DNA of 20,070 nt from Clostridium sp. CAG:575. Lineage in GTDB: Bacteria; Bacillota; Clostridia; TANB77; CAG-508. Shown in pieces: positions 13,001-18,122 of the stretch. Numbering within the stretch: the stretch's first letter is position 1; every line of letters begins with the position of its first letter. The translations under genes were made by a program, and so were the position numbers. The notes beneath the pieces were generated by a model. That model saw only the letters and a list, made by a program, of their open reading frames with translations. It was not told the DNA's origin and searched no databases. Location of the stretch: the NCBI GenBank assembly GCA_000435535.1, contig FR884506.1, forward strand, positions 1 through 20,070, written 5' to 3'.

Positions 13001-13753
13001 TATATCATCTTTTTCAACTTCACTTTGTAATAGATATACTTGTCCACTAACTGGTACTCCATCATTTATATAAGAAGTACTTGTCATATCTACCAATATT
13101 GTTATAATTGCTAGATTTTCGTCAGCTTCTGTTAAACTTTTCATTTTATCTGCTACATCATCTGTTGAATCAGTAATTACTAATATTACCTTATGTACAT
13201 TATCAGAATTTACACCATTTACAAAACTAGCATTTGCTTTTTCTAATCCAATATTGCTATCATTTCCGTCTCCTGTTGTTAAGTTATTTATGGCGCTTGC
13301 TATATTAGCTTTATTTGTTGTCATTCCTAATTTTGTACTACTATTATTAGAAATTGATATTCTTGTATTAGGAACATTTTGTAATATTCCATTAGCAACT
13401 TCTATAGCTTTACTCTTTACAACATTATTAACATCGTTCGTTTCCATACTATATGAAGAATCCACAACCATAGCAACTTGTGTTTCTACATTTGATTCTT
13501 TTTTGTTAGTAATTTCAACCTTGTAGTTTAATTTTTTAGAATCAAAATATTCTTCTCCAGCTTCTTTTACAATAGTTTCTTTAATTTGTAAATTATCATC
13601 ACTACTCTTTGCTGTTTCTTTTACAACATCAACTACATAATGTTTGTCAGTATCAGAATAGATTTTCCCTACTAAACCGCATATTGTAGCAATAAGAACT
13701 AATATTGCGATAATTAATTTTGTTTTTTTGTTTTTAAGTGATAAACCTTCCAT
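1100..13753 (-). CDS. Giant VWA/Cna_B-repeat surface adhesin with C-terminal dockerin
   Basis: This single uninterrupted frame encodes about 4217 residues of an extracellular adhesin. An ATG at 13771 opens the frame, but the AAAAGGAG at 13761-13768 sits 7 bases before the ATG at 13753, which I take as the start. Residue numbers below count from 13771. A hydrophobic segment (about 19-35) is a signal peptide or anchor. A von Willebrand A domain spans about 96-290 with MIDAS residues D104, S106, S108 and a later D201 in VITD. About 25 Cna_B/SpaA-like repeats follow (about 395-3885), mostly 110-140 residues, many closing with an E-x-x-x-P-x-G-Y-like strand. Two InlB B-type repeats follow (about 3888-4043), then a YLGTGM module and a dockerin with loops DINGDGILNIGD and DVNMDGKLNMKD. 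Family knowledge: VWA and Cna_B domains form pilus-like stalks, often with Lys-Asn isopeptide bonds. There is no C-terminal LPXTG signal or membrane tail. Many repeats lack the usual Lys. The ligand is unknown. Confidence 0.93.
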   Translation of the reverse strand: MEGLSLKNKKTKLIIAILVLIATICGLVGKIYSDTDKHYVVDVVKETAKSSDDNLQIKETIVKEAGEEYFDSKKLNYKVEITNKKESNVETQVAMVVDSSYSMETNDVNNVVKSKAIEVANGILQNVPNTRISISNNSSTKLGMTTNKANIASAINNLTTGDGNDSNIGLEKANASFVNGVNSDNVHKVILVITDSTDDVADKMKSLTEADENLAIITILVDMTSTSYINDGVPVSGQVYLLQSEVEKDDITENVEILDMQKIYDQLNNAMNNVTVNNIFSDEINKYFDITDYATTKGNVTENSDKTGYDWTIDQIKVGETVTLSFSLTLKTDMDIDAGVIFNEISTNKTQDITYVAFNDTKTQNLKGTDSRKGTETTLIKICQGYTLKIKAVNESNTSLQVEGIKFKVDATNEKGETVCSLTKTTASDGYITITAKEARALRSDGTITYVVTPIVDLVGYSDTETMTFDVINDKTTRSLKFNDYGAGITPDIDPIKRTVGVEFPITSEKVDLELKVQETNNDKVIISGAEFELIQPKLNSKYEMNMLTGTTDENGTLHFAPTVMTKNGTYNYILRQVSAPDGYDVTALTLIEITFKDGKITKIDKQFNSNVTTEILTDKENHALITIGNECVAKDPFDLQINLTDSKDGTKLEGVTYLVTTTNSNSQVRKEYVTTDKNGQINTKVYGTGSLIVEITEQSPKVGYIADTITKQLTIQRTDGQVRVLYMNPTLDWDQNSEKTNFVINLTSTKKAEQNVVRVSLVEADEQDVGIGSGISYTLVDTETNKKYGRAVSDKNGELSFIIDTKAQGDHKYTLIVDDDTIPEEYDETQIDKNIDFNLTFDDTGYIYDANIINGNSVVGKNCSKVSNDTNTEYTAFISIGYQLDANNSVEFRVKLSDKDDLVTPIQGAKYNIDIEWDINGVTRTKTIRERQTNAAGQLTTRLVKGTEVRMQVKQVGAGIGYTVDNTTQEIYLKFKNNGEITITQTPYDRGVTNTDEPNQGAYVDSGAVVYQHLNRKRSTEDTYVNLTVNKIDTNGAYVNGVILNVKSSTLVDEKGAGLDVIIETGKQGSDGSAIFDYQQYIVNAINNHIIRAPGIGEAAEEIVYDLEITEMKADKNSSTGYTAKQGTTVKLRLIFRQTDGRIRLTNVETIYGNRLVKNKEFSSSSDNSEGLQVEDSLGVYLSNITLDLYTNYDDIGNLSLDLKKQDKDGNELSGAEYDIRIVNQDSTVVKKHVTVSNGQDSSDIELVGTTVNVGSYIYITETKAPIGYGINENAETLEVKEITEDGEIILEQIDQAYSENRLILNQLASTTSSSGAIKSNYEVKLIDYQLDTFEFEISAVDSSTLQGIEGYGFNIKTSLGAQSKITTDKAGIGMTKVGGNIENNTITYTITANTVADYYKPLTALINVNVVFDITGNIDIDKTKAAQTDSTYGKIWTIENIDTEGKIKIKVLIDHQDPLVVRVETIDKITNAKVTDVEYKVSESVVLPGTGSDRIEVGYVKEAGMQDYKLEQTSIKNSYAKAKDETFKVTYKDENITDVEMTSDNANITKTGDKEVTIKLYVEPKVPFEITNLYYFNHNTALQGSNFEVTEIESNDVETGTTNANGITGIYSGILGTDKDVMYQVRQTLGATGYATVEDFFIKVSYNSDREITAAKLVDKNGNEVTNNRFVTVGFEKTSTFSTYNSNNKGIVTIQVLNYPEFKMNIENVDRRDGTTPIAGTEYSVSSKYTSSDNTEIDFTNTNGVITNNNGLGVAHLDKTKDDTIVTYTIKEDKPATGYQSLGTEIKVKVTFDSNGYVSNVLVEDNDNLSKIESASKINPVVNPEDNFVVNVQLKNNPILKFNLTAEDSVNHNTKIKDLGFTIVSKYNDTVYSNSSATNKVNQTEIPEASYTDVNGYTASYLDRTLDNQDMYYTITEVQKSPGYDWIDQDIIIKVTYDANGKISSITPVQSGDYINIVSYDADKFEINIEIYNEEIKAFGIHLTTVDTYDSNKKLDQMKVNAFLTEEGNNSYSPDSKYQLVDNNALLTGADRNNDGKPDLTYGEDYKTIGKYNEGAGTRTLRLVVRNDVSKDDGKYSYYLDSTDGTKSGNNVGYYKGSKYYSDAKYQNVQYEYLINVTFNDEGKITDAKLLTGLQNGRWLVDNRYIQTKDDGVSIHHTDYTLNLTMKFFPMLDLKLSAMDNYTYQSEVDNNGKPIALEGAKYTISTLRHYTGTPRQRDELVTAGYIGYGTSYGNGSLAQADFYEDTDELFVPIEKDYTRLFYVFEEAEPTNYQKYTDRHLIHYDERLVAIIQVTFDQYGEIDYDNSIVRKVENTTIHPYMNEAGTTYLSSNNLQEYNYYYNKTDANRNINFYIGYALTTKINVTAVDDISNSPITNIKMYPFINDTYVSNLSYEYNTIEYRYTSDEGKSLWQYWGAANNNNINTYIIGSSRSGSDYNGYLFPSDLASSNLGGSGNEQDYYAKLDITYDSNGKISNVQSLGTDLWGDNNVANITWDSKTGNIYIDMLYSRKFQMTLNKIDYYDNTINQLDAAFNVTSNKGLNTNINARSMTPMGKVYKNETVKYTLSETQVPEGYYPISNTIDYYVTFDKNGNINSKNVKSSSDYFEVLSTTDKTERNNKTTPDLTINVKNKPALILDLRVIDQFYKEDGLKDAYLKVTSSKGDLASGNPQTDSRGYANVIAGPVYPKETVSYYIEQTNTIDGYYPNATKIELQVKYNDIGKIEDYKIIKGNEIINNFDGSAYMNSRKISMQIMNMPKDLKIGLYKYDKITNLPMAGVKFTITEENINTKASKTEEIITETNGAVIKAIDTFETSLSGKTIKYTIHEDETPASYRTMEDIVFLIKYNLDGSINSCNQIANNNGVLSDKVTLDMATDGKIRKLNDERVHFKVTVPNDNAFDLIIKNEDTNYSKLGIEGSKFSVSINGVTYSPELTDENGETTISDITESGELTINVAQDEAGEGYRDDVDNKVAIKLQKGQAVYSLDLDPKTDGFKDSKNAATTKAIVEVDETYGKVTVTFKNETKTELTINKQDVNTKVGLKDTEFTVTAQQVNNTGNLVGNAITLTTNNNKITDKNGQLYFDLGIAPQSQIWKYTFTEVTPPSGYNAIIPVTMTVTYDQYGRIIKQESSKESRLNTVMADENENCRSMYAIIYNGDVSPAYTVKVVTEDAETGKRINGSEIYMNITDSSTGDLIKVEPKTSASAQNGTTSVTGNLGIDGEMYTDEQLNAEDSNAPIIVEKGLTYIDNIDFEGTFEIELSETKAANGYVFGDQHTDGNIKIQATYVPQLDDDPTVNFTVVDNDGFNIIVDNVNRTITIKILNESRVTFDITTMQYGTDKADKDGNINIKYISGASYDITAEIQTATENIETDVNTTTPLSDKDGKTTGNVGKSFAGKTVIYTLHQHVPSAFKAVDDIKIEVKYDSKGYIKYYEILTSENNVSIDTEKTKGRNIVLTVQNRKELSGYKVNVEKHAMDTDEDEGAYGTTLPGAKFKITVHQENSGVEYTTWTDTTNEDGFIDGLTFNGFGYITITLEELVAPDGYNVQEISHIRLLRDADTGEIEQVDGNINFEHNEDFTEVTLKPVDGQASNKYTLIINKLSATTGKYITEDQAQFKAILQKEDEDGKIVYQDTIEDIYTNSKGKAIVDKLDLPDETGDYKLIITEEKAPEGYQKLENPIELNVKFEKDSKGQIIIASATEEYDYVSLSKVNKQLIGVNIENKVDEKIEDDEYSLDITKVDAETGEPIEAMAIFKVTLPDENHTSVYTETSETLLGPGKLDYCYIEQDKDYKIRLTHMKKPTTAGTYTYIFKEISAPEGYTKIDEDLILTIEFAEDPDTGKLYIKDAKSSNDNYLRINTETPITTDTKLSIDILNSLQGKNEYTVHYDANDNGEGTVVPNDQTKIENVNLTLDSNIPTRTGYTFKGWTTLPDSQIAQYNPGDNYSLDQDITLYAIWEKSEYTIHYDANDNEEGTAVPNDQTKEKGTDITLSDIEPEREGYIFKGWSTNKEATTGEYQPSDTFGVDADTTLYAIWEEKLYLKSTEYVITDENNYVEDAKLIENTYEDGDTHIMGILPKLTTESEDTATEWTKGTKLEDFKKNINTNADEIKLYDMNNNEITKQDRYLGTGMIIEFIKGNQNPIRITIVAKGDINGDGILNIGDVTKAKKYIRTNNITILDTVTKKLAFDVNMDGKLNMKDANNMQRAQSNDDIRELKK
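1645..2110 (-). repeat. Two tandem InlB B-type (Listeria-Bacteroides) repeats
   Basis: Two adjacent copies of 78 codons lie inside the adhesin, offset by exactly 234 bases. Each begins EYT(V/I)HYDANDN and ends TLYAIWE, with a GYxFKGW core, which is the signature of the InlB B / List-Bact repeat (a small beta-grasp-like domain). The first 60-70 bases of the two copies are nearly identical in DNA, while the rest of the copies is more diverged. They form the junction between the Cna_B stalk and the GTGM-dockerin end. Confidence 0.85.
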
Positions 13754-13760
13754 AAATATT

Positions 13761-13768
13761 CTCCTTTT
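13761..13768 (-). promoter_or_regulatory. Ribosome binding site that fixes the adhesin start
   Basis: AAAAGGAG on the minus strand lies 7 bases before the ATG at 13753. It lies inside the reading frame if the upstream ATG at 13771 were used, and that ATG has no such site. The site therefore favours a start six codons downstream of the longest frame. Confidence 0.75.
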
Positions 13769-13791
13769 CATTTGCTTTTTTTACTTCTTTT

Positions 13792-13820
13792 ATTCTATAA
13801 AATTTTTTTTTTCAATTCAA
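13792..13820 (-). promoter_or_regulatory. Candidate sigma-A promoter of the adhesin operon
   Basis: TTGAAT (-35, 13815-13820) and TAGAAT (-10, 13792-13797) are separated by 17 bases, much of it an A-tract on the minus strand. The predicted leader is about 30 bases. An alternative is TTGTTA (13923-13928) with TATAAT (13898-13903) at a long 19-base spacing, which would give a leader of about 140 bases. In such AT-rich DNA both are only candidates. Confidence 0.45.
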
Positions 13821-14047
13821 GTAGACCTTCTTTCTATTACTACTCTTTCATTGCTTATGTAGCTACGGAAATACATTTTGAAGGTTTTATTGTTGTAATT
13901 ATACATTTATATTAATTTCTTGTAACAATTTATTAAAATATATCTGATTTTGTTTACGGATTATAGTTTCTTTACTTTTTTCGTCTTATATCATTTAAAT
14001 TTTCTAGACATGCTATTTGTATAAAAATAATAATTTATAGTTATCTT
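13821..14047. other. AT-rich intergenic stretch between comEA and the adhesin gene
   Basis: I find no gene here. I see no convincing terminator for comEA, no recognisable riboswitch core and no repeat. An 8-base palindrome (gtagctac, 13859-13866) and the alternative -10/-35 pair near 13898-13928 are the only structured elements. If the adhesin has long-range regulation, this is where its leader or operators would lie. Confidence 0.4.
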
Positions 14048-14797
14048 CTAAACATTAATTAAATCTCTTATTTTACTGTATTTACTTTCTCCGATTCCAT
14101 TGACATTCATAATATCTTCAATATTTTTGAAGTTTCCATTTTCTTTTCTATATGCTATTATCTTCTCCGCTGTTGATGGTCCAATCCCTGGTAAAGTTTC
14201 TAATTCTGTTTGTGTTGCTTTATTTAAATTTATTTTTTCAATATCTGTTTTACTTTTCTTATTTGTTGATAAATTTGTATTTACTGATGTAGTATTTGTT
14301 ATATCAGTACTCTTACCTGTTACAACTTCTTGAGTTTTATCTTCTATTTTTTCTTTATCTTGAACTAATTCACCTTTTTTTGGTATATATATTCTCATTC
14401 CGTCTTCTATTTTATATGCTAAATTTATTTGACTCAAATCTGCATTTTCTTTTGTTCCTCCTGCTTTTTCTATTGCATCTGAAATTCTGCTATTTTCATC
14501 TAATTCGTATACTCCTTCTTGTTTAACTTCTCCTATTATGTAAATAACTATTTTGTTTTTATCTGTTTTATCTGTTTTATTTGTTTCTTTATTTTTGATA
14601 TTCTCATTATTTTTCATGGTCGTATTATGTAAATTTTTTGTTTTTTCATTATCTTCTATGTCTGTAATTTCTGCTTGTTCATTAATATTTTCTATTTTTA
14701 TTTTTCCTTTATTTTCTTTCCAAATTCCGTATATAATTGTAATTACTAATATTGTAATTATTGCAATTATTTTTATTTTTTTATTTCTTATTTTCAT
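14048..14797 (-). CDS. comEA: ComEA family competence DNA-binding protein
   Basis: The 249-residue protein is a membrane-anchored DNA receptor of the competence uptake system, binding double-stranded DNA outside the membrane before transfer through ComEC. The order is typical: a membrane segment (about 8-25), a charged low-complexity linker (26-80), an SLBB domain (82-140; IYIIGEVKQEGVYELD and the IYIPKKGE end), a Ser/Thr/Asn-rich linker, then a helix-hairpin-helix pair (188-249) with LPGIGPSTAEKI and VNGIGESKY turns. The phrase KINLNKATQTELETLPGIG is a family hallmark. An AGGAGG site lies about 7 bases before the ATG. comEC is not in the window, so the usual operon partner is elsewhere or absent. 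The gene is followed 294 bases later by the adhesin on the same strand, with its own probable promoter. No obvious promoter is seen upstream, where the large inverted repeat begins. Confidence 0.92.
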   Translation of the reverse strand: MKIRNKKIKIIAIITILVITIIYGIWKENKGKIKIENINEQAEITDIEDNEKTKNLHNTTMKNNENIKNKETNKTDKTDKNKIVIYIIGEVKQEGVYELDENSRISDAIEKAGGTKENADLSQINLAYKIEDGMRIYIPKKGELVQDKEKIEDKTQEVVTGKSTDITNTTSVNTNLSTNKKSKTDIEKINLNKATQTELETLPGIGPSTAEKIIAYRKENGNFKNIEDIMNVNGIGESKYSKIRDLINV

Positions 14798-14834
14798 CGA
14801 ATTACCTCCTATGTTACTAATTTGTGGCTTCTAG

Positions 14835-15221
14835 CAATACTTGATGAATACTGTGAGAGCCTACTCCTTAAGGGATTAAATGGTTTTGAAGTTATAAATG
14901 CTTGATTGGAGTAAAAAATAGAAAATATTATATTAAAAACTGAGGAATGTTCACGGAAAAATGTATATATGTATATGGTTTTATAATTTTGTCGGTTCAA
15001 TACACAACATAAGAATTTTTAAAATAAATTAATGGCTCCCTTCCACTTAGTCCTCACTTCGTTAAATTATAAAACCATATACATATATACATTTTAGGCC
15101 TGAGTGAAAGAGTCTCAATTTTTAATATTAGATTTTCTTTTTGAACGCAATGAACAGTTTATAACTTCAAAACCATTTAATCCCTTAAGGAGTAGGCTCT
15201 CACAGTATCCACCAAGTATTG
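14835..15221. repeat. Large imperfect inverted repeat between comEA and the carboxypeptidase gene
   Basis: The divergent intergenic gap holds two arms of about 155 bases around a 74-base spacer (14990-15063). Outermost 13-base segments (14835-14847 and 15209-15221) match with three changes. Next, 14848-14898 and 15158-15208 are a perfect 51-base pair. The following segments (14899-14957 and 15096-15157) are alignable but clearly diverged, for example around TATTAAAAA-TGAG. The innermost 14958-14989 and 15064-15095 are a perfect 32-base pair. No transposase or convincing protein is encoded; the small frames across it change with the arms. It could be a MITE-like element, a structured RNA or an invertible segment. 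I see no clear target duplication. Confidence 0.85.
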
Positions 15222-15262
15222 ATAAAAAGTAATAATCAGTAATAATTTATTTTTAATTTTGA

Positions 15263-15291
15263 TTGAATTTTATTCAAAAATAATGTATATT
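15263..15291 (+). promoter_or_regulatory. Candidate promoter of the D,D-carboxypeptidase gene
   Basis: TTGAAT (15263-15268) and TATATT (15286-15291) are 17 bases apart, just outside the right arm of the large inverted repeat. They are followed about 45 bases later by the probable start codon. The surroundings are almost pure A/T, so chance matches are likely. Confidence 0.45.
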
Positions 15292-15336
15292 ATTTAATAT
15301 CATATTTTATATTTCATGAAAGGATTAAAATTAATT

Positions 15337-16620
15337 ATGAAAAAAACGATTAAACTTTTATCAGTGATATTTTTAATACTGATTTTTATATTAAACTTTT
15401 CAATCTGCCTTGCGAGTTCAGATATGCCGGATATAACAGCTGGAGCTGCAATTTTGATTGATAGTTCTTCTGGTAAAATTCTATATGGAAAAAATGAAAA
15501 TGAACGAATGTATCCAGCAAGTACTACAAAGATTTTAACAGCTATTTTAGCTATAGAAAATTGTAATTTAAATGATGTTGTAACAGTTCCATATGAGGCA
15601 ATATCTTCAATACCTTCTGGATATACCGTTGTTCCACTTCAAGTTGGTGAACAATTAACTGTATATCAATTATTACAAGTAATGATGGTTCATTCTGCTA
15701 ATGATGCTGCAAATGTTCTAGCTTATCACATATCTGGTTCTATTGATAGTTTTGCAACTGTTATGAATAATAAAATTGCAGAACTCGGACTAAAAAATAC
15801 CCATTTTTGTAATCCAAGTGGTCAACATGACGAAAACCATTATACTACTGCATCTGATTTAGCAATAATTATGCAATATTGTATGAAAAACTCAACCTTC
15901 CGTAGTTTAGCAGGCTTAAAGTCTTGTATACTTCCATCAACTAATAAATCAAGTGAACGTGTTTTTACAACAACAAATGATTTATTAACTTATGACCATC
16001 GTGAAGTTGCAAGTAATTATTATTATCCTTATGCTATAGCAGGAAAAACTGGTTATACTACTGCCGCTAAAAATTGCTTAGTTTCTGTTTCTAATAAAGA
16101 TGATTTTGAATTAATTTGTGTTGTCTTATCTGTTGGAATTTATCCTAATAATTTAAGTGGAAAGTTTATAGAAACAAAAAAAATATTTGATTATGGATAT
16201 TCAAATTATATGATTAAAAAATTACGTGAAAAAGATGCAATTGCTACGTCTATCGATGTCACAGGTGGTACAAAAGAAACAAAAAATTTAGATTTATTAC
16301 TTAGTAATGATATTACAGCTGTAATTCCTCAAAATGTTAGTGATGAATCTTATGAACCTGAGATAAAATTAGAAGATAATATATCTGCTCCTATTTATCA
16401 AGGTCAAATTCTTGGCAAAATTGTTTATAATATTGATGGTATTGAATACTCTGCAGATTTAAAAGCTGCACATAATGTTGATATTTCAAGTTTTTTTAAA
16501 TTAGCTATTCAAACTGTTCTTGTTATTTTGATTTTATATTTTCTTTATTTATTATTGTTTGATGATAGTAAGAATAAAAAATATAGAAAGAAATTTAAGA
16601 AGAATTCTTATAAAATGTAA
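15337..16620 (+). CDS. Serine-type D-Ala-D-Ala carboxypeptidase (PBP5/DacF-like)
   Basis: This penicillin-binding protein trims the terminal D-alanine of peptidoglycan stem peptides at the outer membrane face. All three active-site motifs are intact (numbered from the upstream ATG at 15316): S69-T-T-K72, S127-A-N129 and K244-T-G246. The start at 15337 is preferred because AAAGGA (15319-15324) lies 12 bases before it, while 15316 has no site. From 15337 the protein begins MKKTIKLL with a good signal peptide ending near CLASS. A C-terminal beta region (about 310-385) is followed by a membrane segment (about 395-415) and a Lys/Arg-rich cytoplasmic tail. Most PBP5 relatives instead end in an amphipathic helix, so this is a bitopic variant. 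At about 428 residues the size is normal. It is transcribed alone and converges on the LCP gene. Sporulation-type DacF is the nearest label, but the exact paralogue cannot be told. Confidence 0.92.
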   Translation: MKKTIKLLSVIFLILIFILNFSICLASSDMPDITAGAAILIDSSSGKILYGKNENERMYPASTTKILTAILAIENCNLNDVVTVPYEAISSIPSGYTVVPLQVGEQLTVYQLLQVMMVHSANDAANVLAYHISGSIDSFATVMNNKIAELGLKNTHFCNPSGQHDENHYTTASDLAIIMQYCMKNSTFRSLAGLKSCILPSTNKSSERVFTTTNDLLTYDHREVASNYYYPYAIAGKTGYTTAAKNCLVSVSNKDDFELICVVLSVGIYPNNLSGKFIETKKIFDYGYSNYMIKKLREKDAIATSIDVTGGTKETKNLDLLLSNDITAVIPQNVSDESYEPEIKLEDNISAPIYQGQILGKIVYNIDGIEYSADLKAAHNVDISSFFKLAIQTVLVILILYFLYLLLFDDSKNKKYRKKFKKNSYKM

Positions 16621-16623
16621 ATT

Positions 16624-16662
16624 ATATGGCATGTTTTAAAGTTTAACTTTTACATGCCATAT
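16624..16662. terminator. Bidirectional terminator between convergent genes
   Basis: Perfect 11-base arms (16624-16634, atatggcatgt, and 16652-16662) enclose a loop that itself can pair in part. A T-rich tail follows on the plus strand and an A/T-rich flank on the other. It starts 4 bases after the carboxypeptidase stop and lies about 30 bases beyond the LCP stop, so it probably serves both. Confidence 0.8.
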
Positions 16663-16693
16663 TTTATTATAATATTCGTGATTTTAATTTATT

Positions 16694-18046
16694 TTAGAAG
16701 TCTTTTCCAATTACAATTGTTACATCAACTTGACTTGAACTTGATTTATTTGTTGATACACTTCCTACTCCTAAATTATTTTTTATCTCATTTAATTTTT
16801 CATTTGAGATACTTTTTTTATTTGTAATAATAGTTTTAGAAATTGTTGTTGTTTTTCCTGTCTTTGTTACATCAAATCCTGCACTTTTTAGTTTTTCTTT
16901 TGCTTCTTCTAATTTTGTTGTATCCCCACTTCCATTTAATAGTTCTATCTTTATATCACTATTTTGTTTTTCTGATGATATACTACTTGTTGTGCTATTT
17001 GTGCTTGAATTTGTAGAAGTTGTGTTTCCGTCTTCTGTATTTGATTCTTCATCACTATAAAACATTGATTGTATTAATGTTTTAGCTTCTGTTTTATTAT
17101 GAACAAATATACTTACATTATTTGTTTCTTTTAGATTTGGTGTTGTTCCTGGTAGTACTGCTGTTTGTAAATTATCTGTATTAAATTCTACTGCATATGG
17201 AATATAATCTTTTGCAAGTGATAATTCAATGTTAGTTTGAAGATTTTTATTAGCTATTTCTAAAATTTGTCCAATTTTAAATATATTACTTGGTTTTAAT
17301 GTTTGTTTTAGTGTTGCTGCAATAAAGTCTCTTTGTGTTCTCATTCTTCCTAAATCATTATCTCCATATTCATATGAATATGATGAGCCATCATTGTCAT
17401 GTCTATATCTTAATAGTTGTTCTGCTTTTTCTCCATCTATCATTTGTGTTCCAGCTGTTAAGTGTATGTGTAAATCTTGTGTTTTATCATCATAGTTCAT
17501 GTTTTTTGGTACATTAAATTCTACACCACCAATTGCATCTACTAATTCTATCAATGCTTCTGTCTCTACTAATGCATAATATTTGATATCTAAACCTGTT
17601 ATTTCATTTACAGCATCTAATGTTTTTTGAGGGTCTCTATATATGTTGTATAACGCATTTATTTTTTGTGCTCCTGTTGCTTTAGATACATTTTTTCCTA
17701 TAAATGTATCTCTTGGTATTGATAATAAATTCGCTTTTTGTGTATTTGGATTATATGATGCTACCATAATTGTATCTGTTAATTTTGAATCTAAATCTGT
17801 ACTTACTCCTAATAATAATACTCTTATTTCTTTTAAATTTTTCTTAGTATTTTCATCATGTCCTACTGCGGTAGCTAACATTCCACTTAGTCCACCACCA
17901 TTTTTTTGTGTTTTATAAACAAACCATCCTACTGCTATTAGTATTATTATTAATATAAATATTAATATTTTTTTCCATAATTTCATCTTTTTCTTTTCTT
18001 TGTTTTTTCTGTTGTTTCTTTTATTAACTCTATTGTTTTCTTTCAA
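16694..18046 (-). CDS. LytR-CpsA-Psr (LCP) family glycopolymer transferase with LytR_C domain
   Basis: LCP enzymes move lipid-linked polymers such as teichoic acids or capsule onto peptidoglycan outside the membrane. Numbered from the longest frame (GTG at 18055): a basic Asn/Lys-rich cytoplasmic tail (1-27), one membrane helix (about 28-46), the LCP catalytic domain (about 78-255) and a LytR_C domain (about 365-453, starting IKIELLNGSG), joined by a Ser/Thr/Asn-rich linker. Family residues are present: D94 in TDTI, R115 in SIPRD, R216 and R218 in LLRYRHD, and the DLGRMRTQRD block with R237, R239 and R242. I prefer the TTG at 18046, because GAGGAG at 18055-18060 is 8 bases upstream of it; that site overlaps the GTG. 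The gene has its own promoter and ends at the shared bidirectional terminator. The exact polymer cannot be told. Confidence 0.93.
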   Translation of the reverse strand: MKENNRVNKRNNRKNKEKKKMKLWKKILIFILIIILIAVGWFVYKTQKNGGGLSGMLATAVGHDENTKKNLKEIRVLLLGVSTDLDSKLTDTIMVASYNPNTQKANLLSIPRDTFIGKNVSKATGAQKINALYNIYRDPQKTLDAVNEITGLDIKYYALVETEALIELVDAIGGVEFNVPKNMNYDDKTQDLHIHLTAGTQMIDGEKAEQLLRYRHDNDGSSYSYEYGDNDLGRMRTQRDFIAATLKQTLKPSNIFKIGQILEIANKNLQTNIELSLAKDYIPYAVEFNTDNLQTAVLPGTTPNLKETNNVSIFVHNKTEAKTLIQSMFYSDEESNTEDGNTTSTNSSTNSTTSSISSEKQNSDIKIELLNGSGDTTKLEEAKEKLKSAGFDVTKTGKTTTISKTIITNKKSISNEKLNEIKNNLGVGSVSTNKSSSSQVDVTIVIGKDF

Positions 18047-18054
18047 AATAATCA

Positions 18055-18060
18055 CTCCTC
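18055..18060 (-). promoter_or_regulatory. Ribosome binding site implying a TTG start for the LCP gene
   Basis: GAGGAG on the minus strand ends exactly where the GTG of the longest frame begins (they share a base), leaving no spacing for that start. The in-frame TTG at 18044-18046 has 8 bases of spacing. The protein would then be about 450 residues. Confidence 0.65.
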
Positions 18061-18074
18061 AATTTTATGTTATT

Positions 18075-18103
18075 AGTATAACAAAAATAAAAAAAAAGTG
18101 CAA
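18075..18103 (-). promoter_or_regulatory. Sigma-A type promoter of the LCP gene
   Basis: TTGCAC (18098-18103) and TATACT (18075-18080) are separated by exactly 17 bases. The -35 hexamer is part of the left arm of the upstream terminator hairpin. The implied leader is short, about 20 bases before the TTG start. Confidence 0.7.
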
Positions 18104-18120
18104 TAAATTTGCACTTTTTT
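18092..18120 (-). terminator. Rho-independent terminator after the CvpA-like gene
   Basis: Perfect 12-base arms (18092-18103 and 18109-18120; core gtgcaa/ttgcac) flank a 5-base loop. On the minus strand the stem runs into a long T-tract. It begins 2 bases after the stop codon, closing the DUF5711-cvpA unit. Confidence 0.9.
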
Positions 18121-18122
18121 GT

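Noticed and set aside
1100..13771. Idea that the giant frame is an assembly fusion of several genes
   Set aside because: Domain order is coherent (membrane segment, VWA, repeats, dockerin), the repeats follow each other without internal signal peptides or ribosome binding sites, and there is no frameshift.
13772..14047. Possible riboswitch (for example cyclic-di-GMP type) upstream of the adhesin
   Set aside because: I looked for the conserved GEMM cores and other common aptamer motifs on the minus strand and found none. The stretch is AT-rich with only an 8-base palindrome.
14809..15000. 63-codon minus-strand frame across the left arm of the inverted repeat
   Set aside because: It has no ribosome binding site, its composition follows the palindrome, and no recognisable domain is present. 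It is best explained as chance within the repeat.
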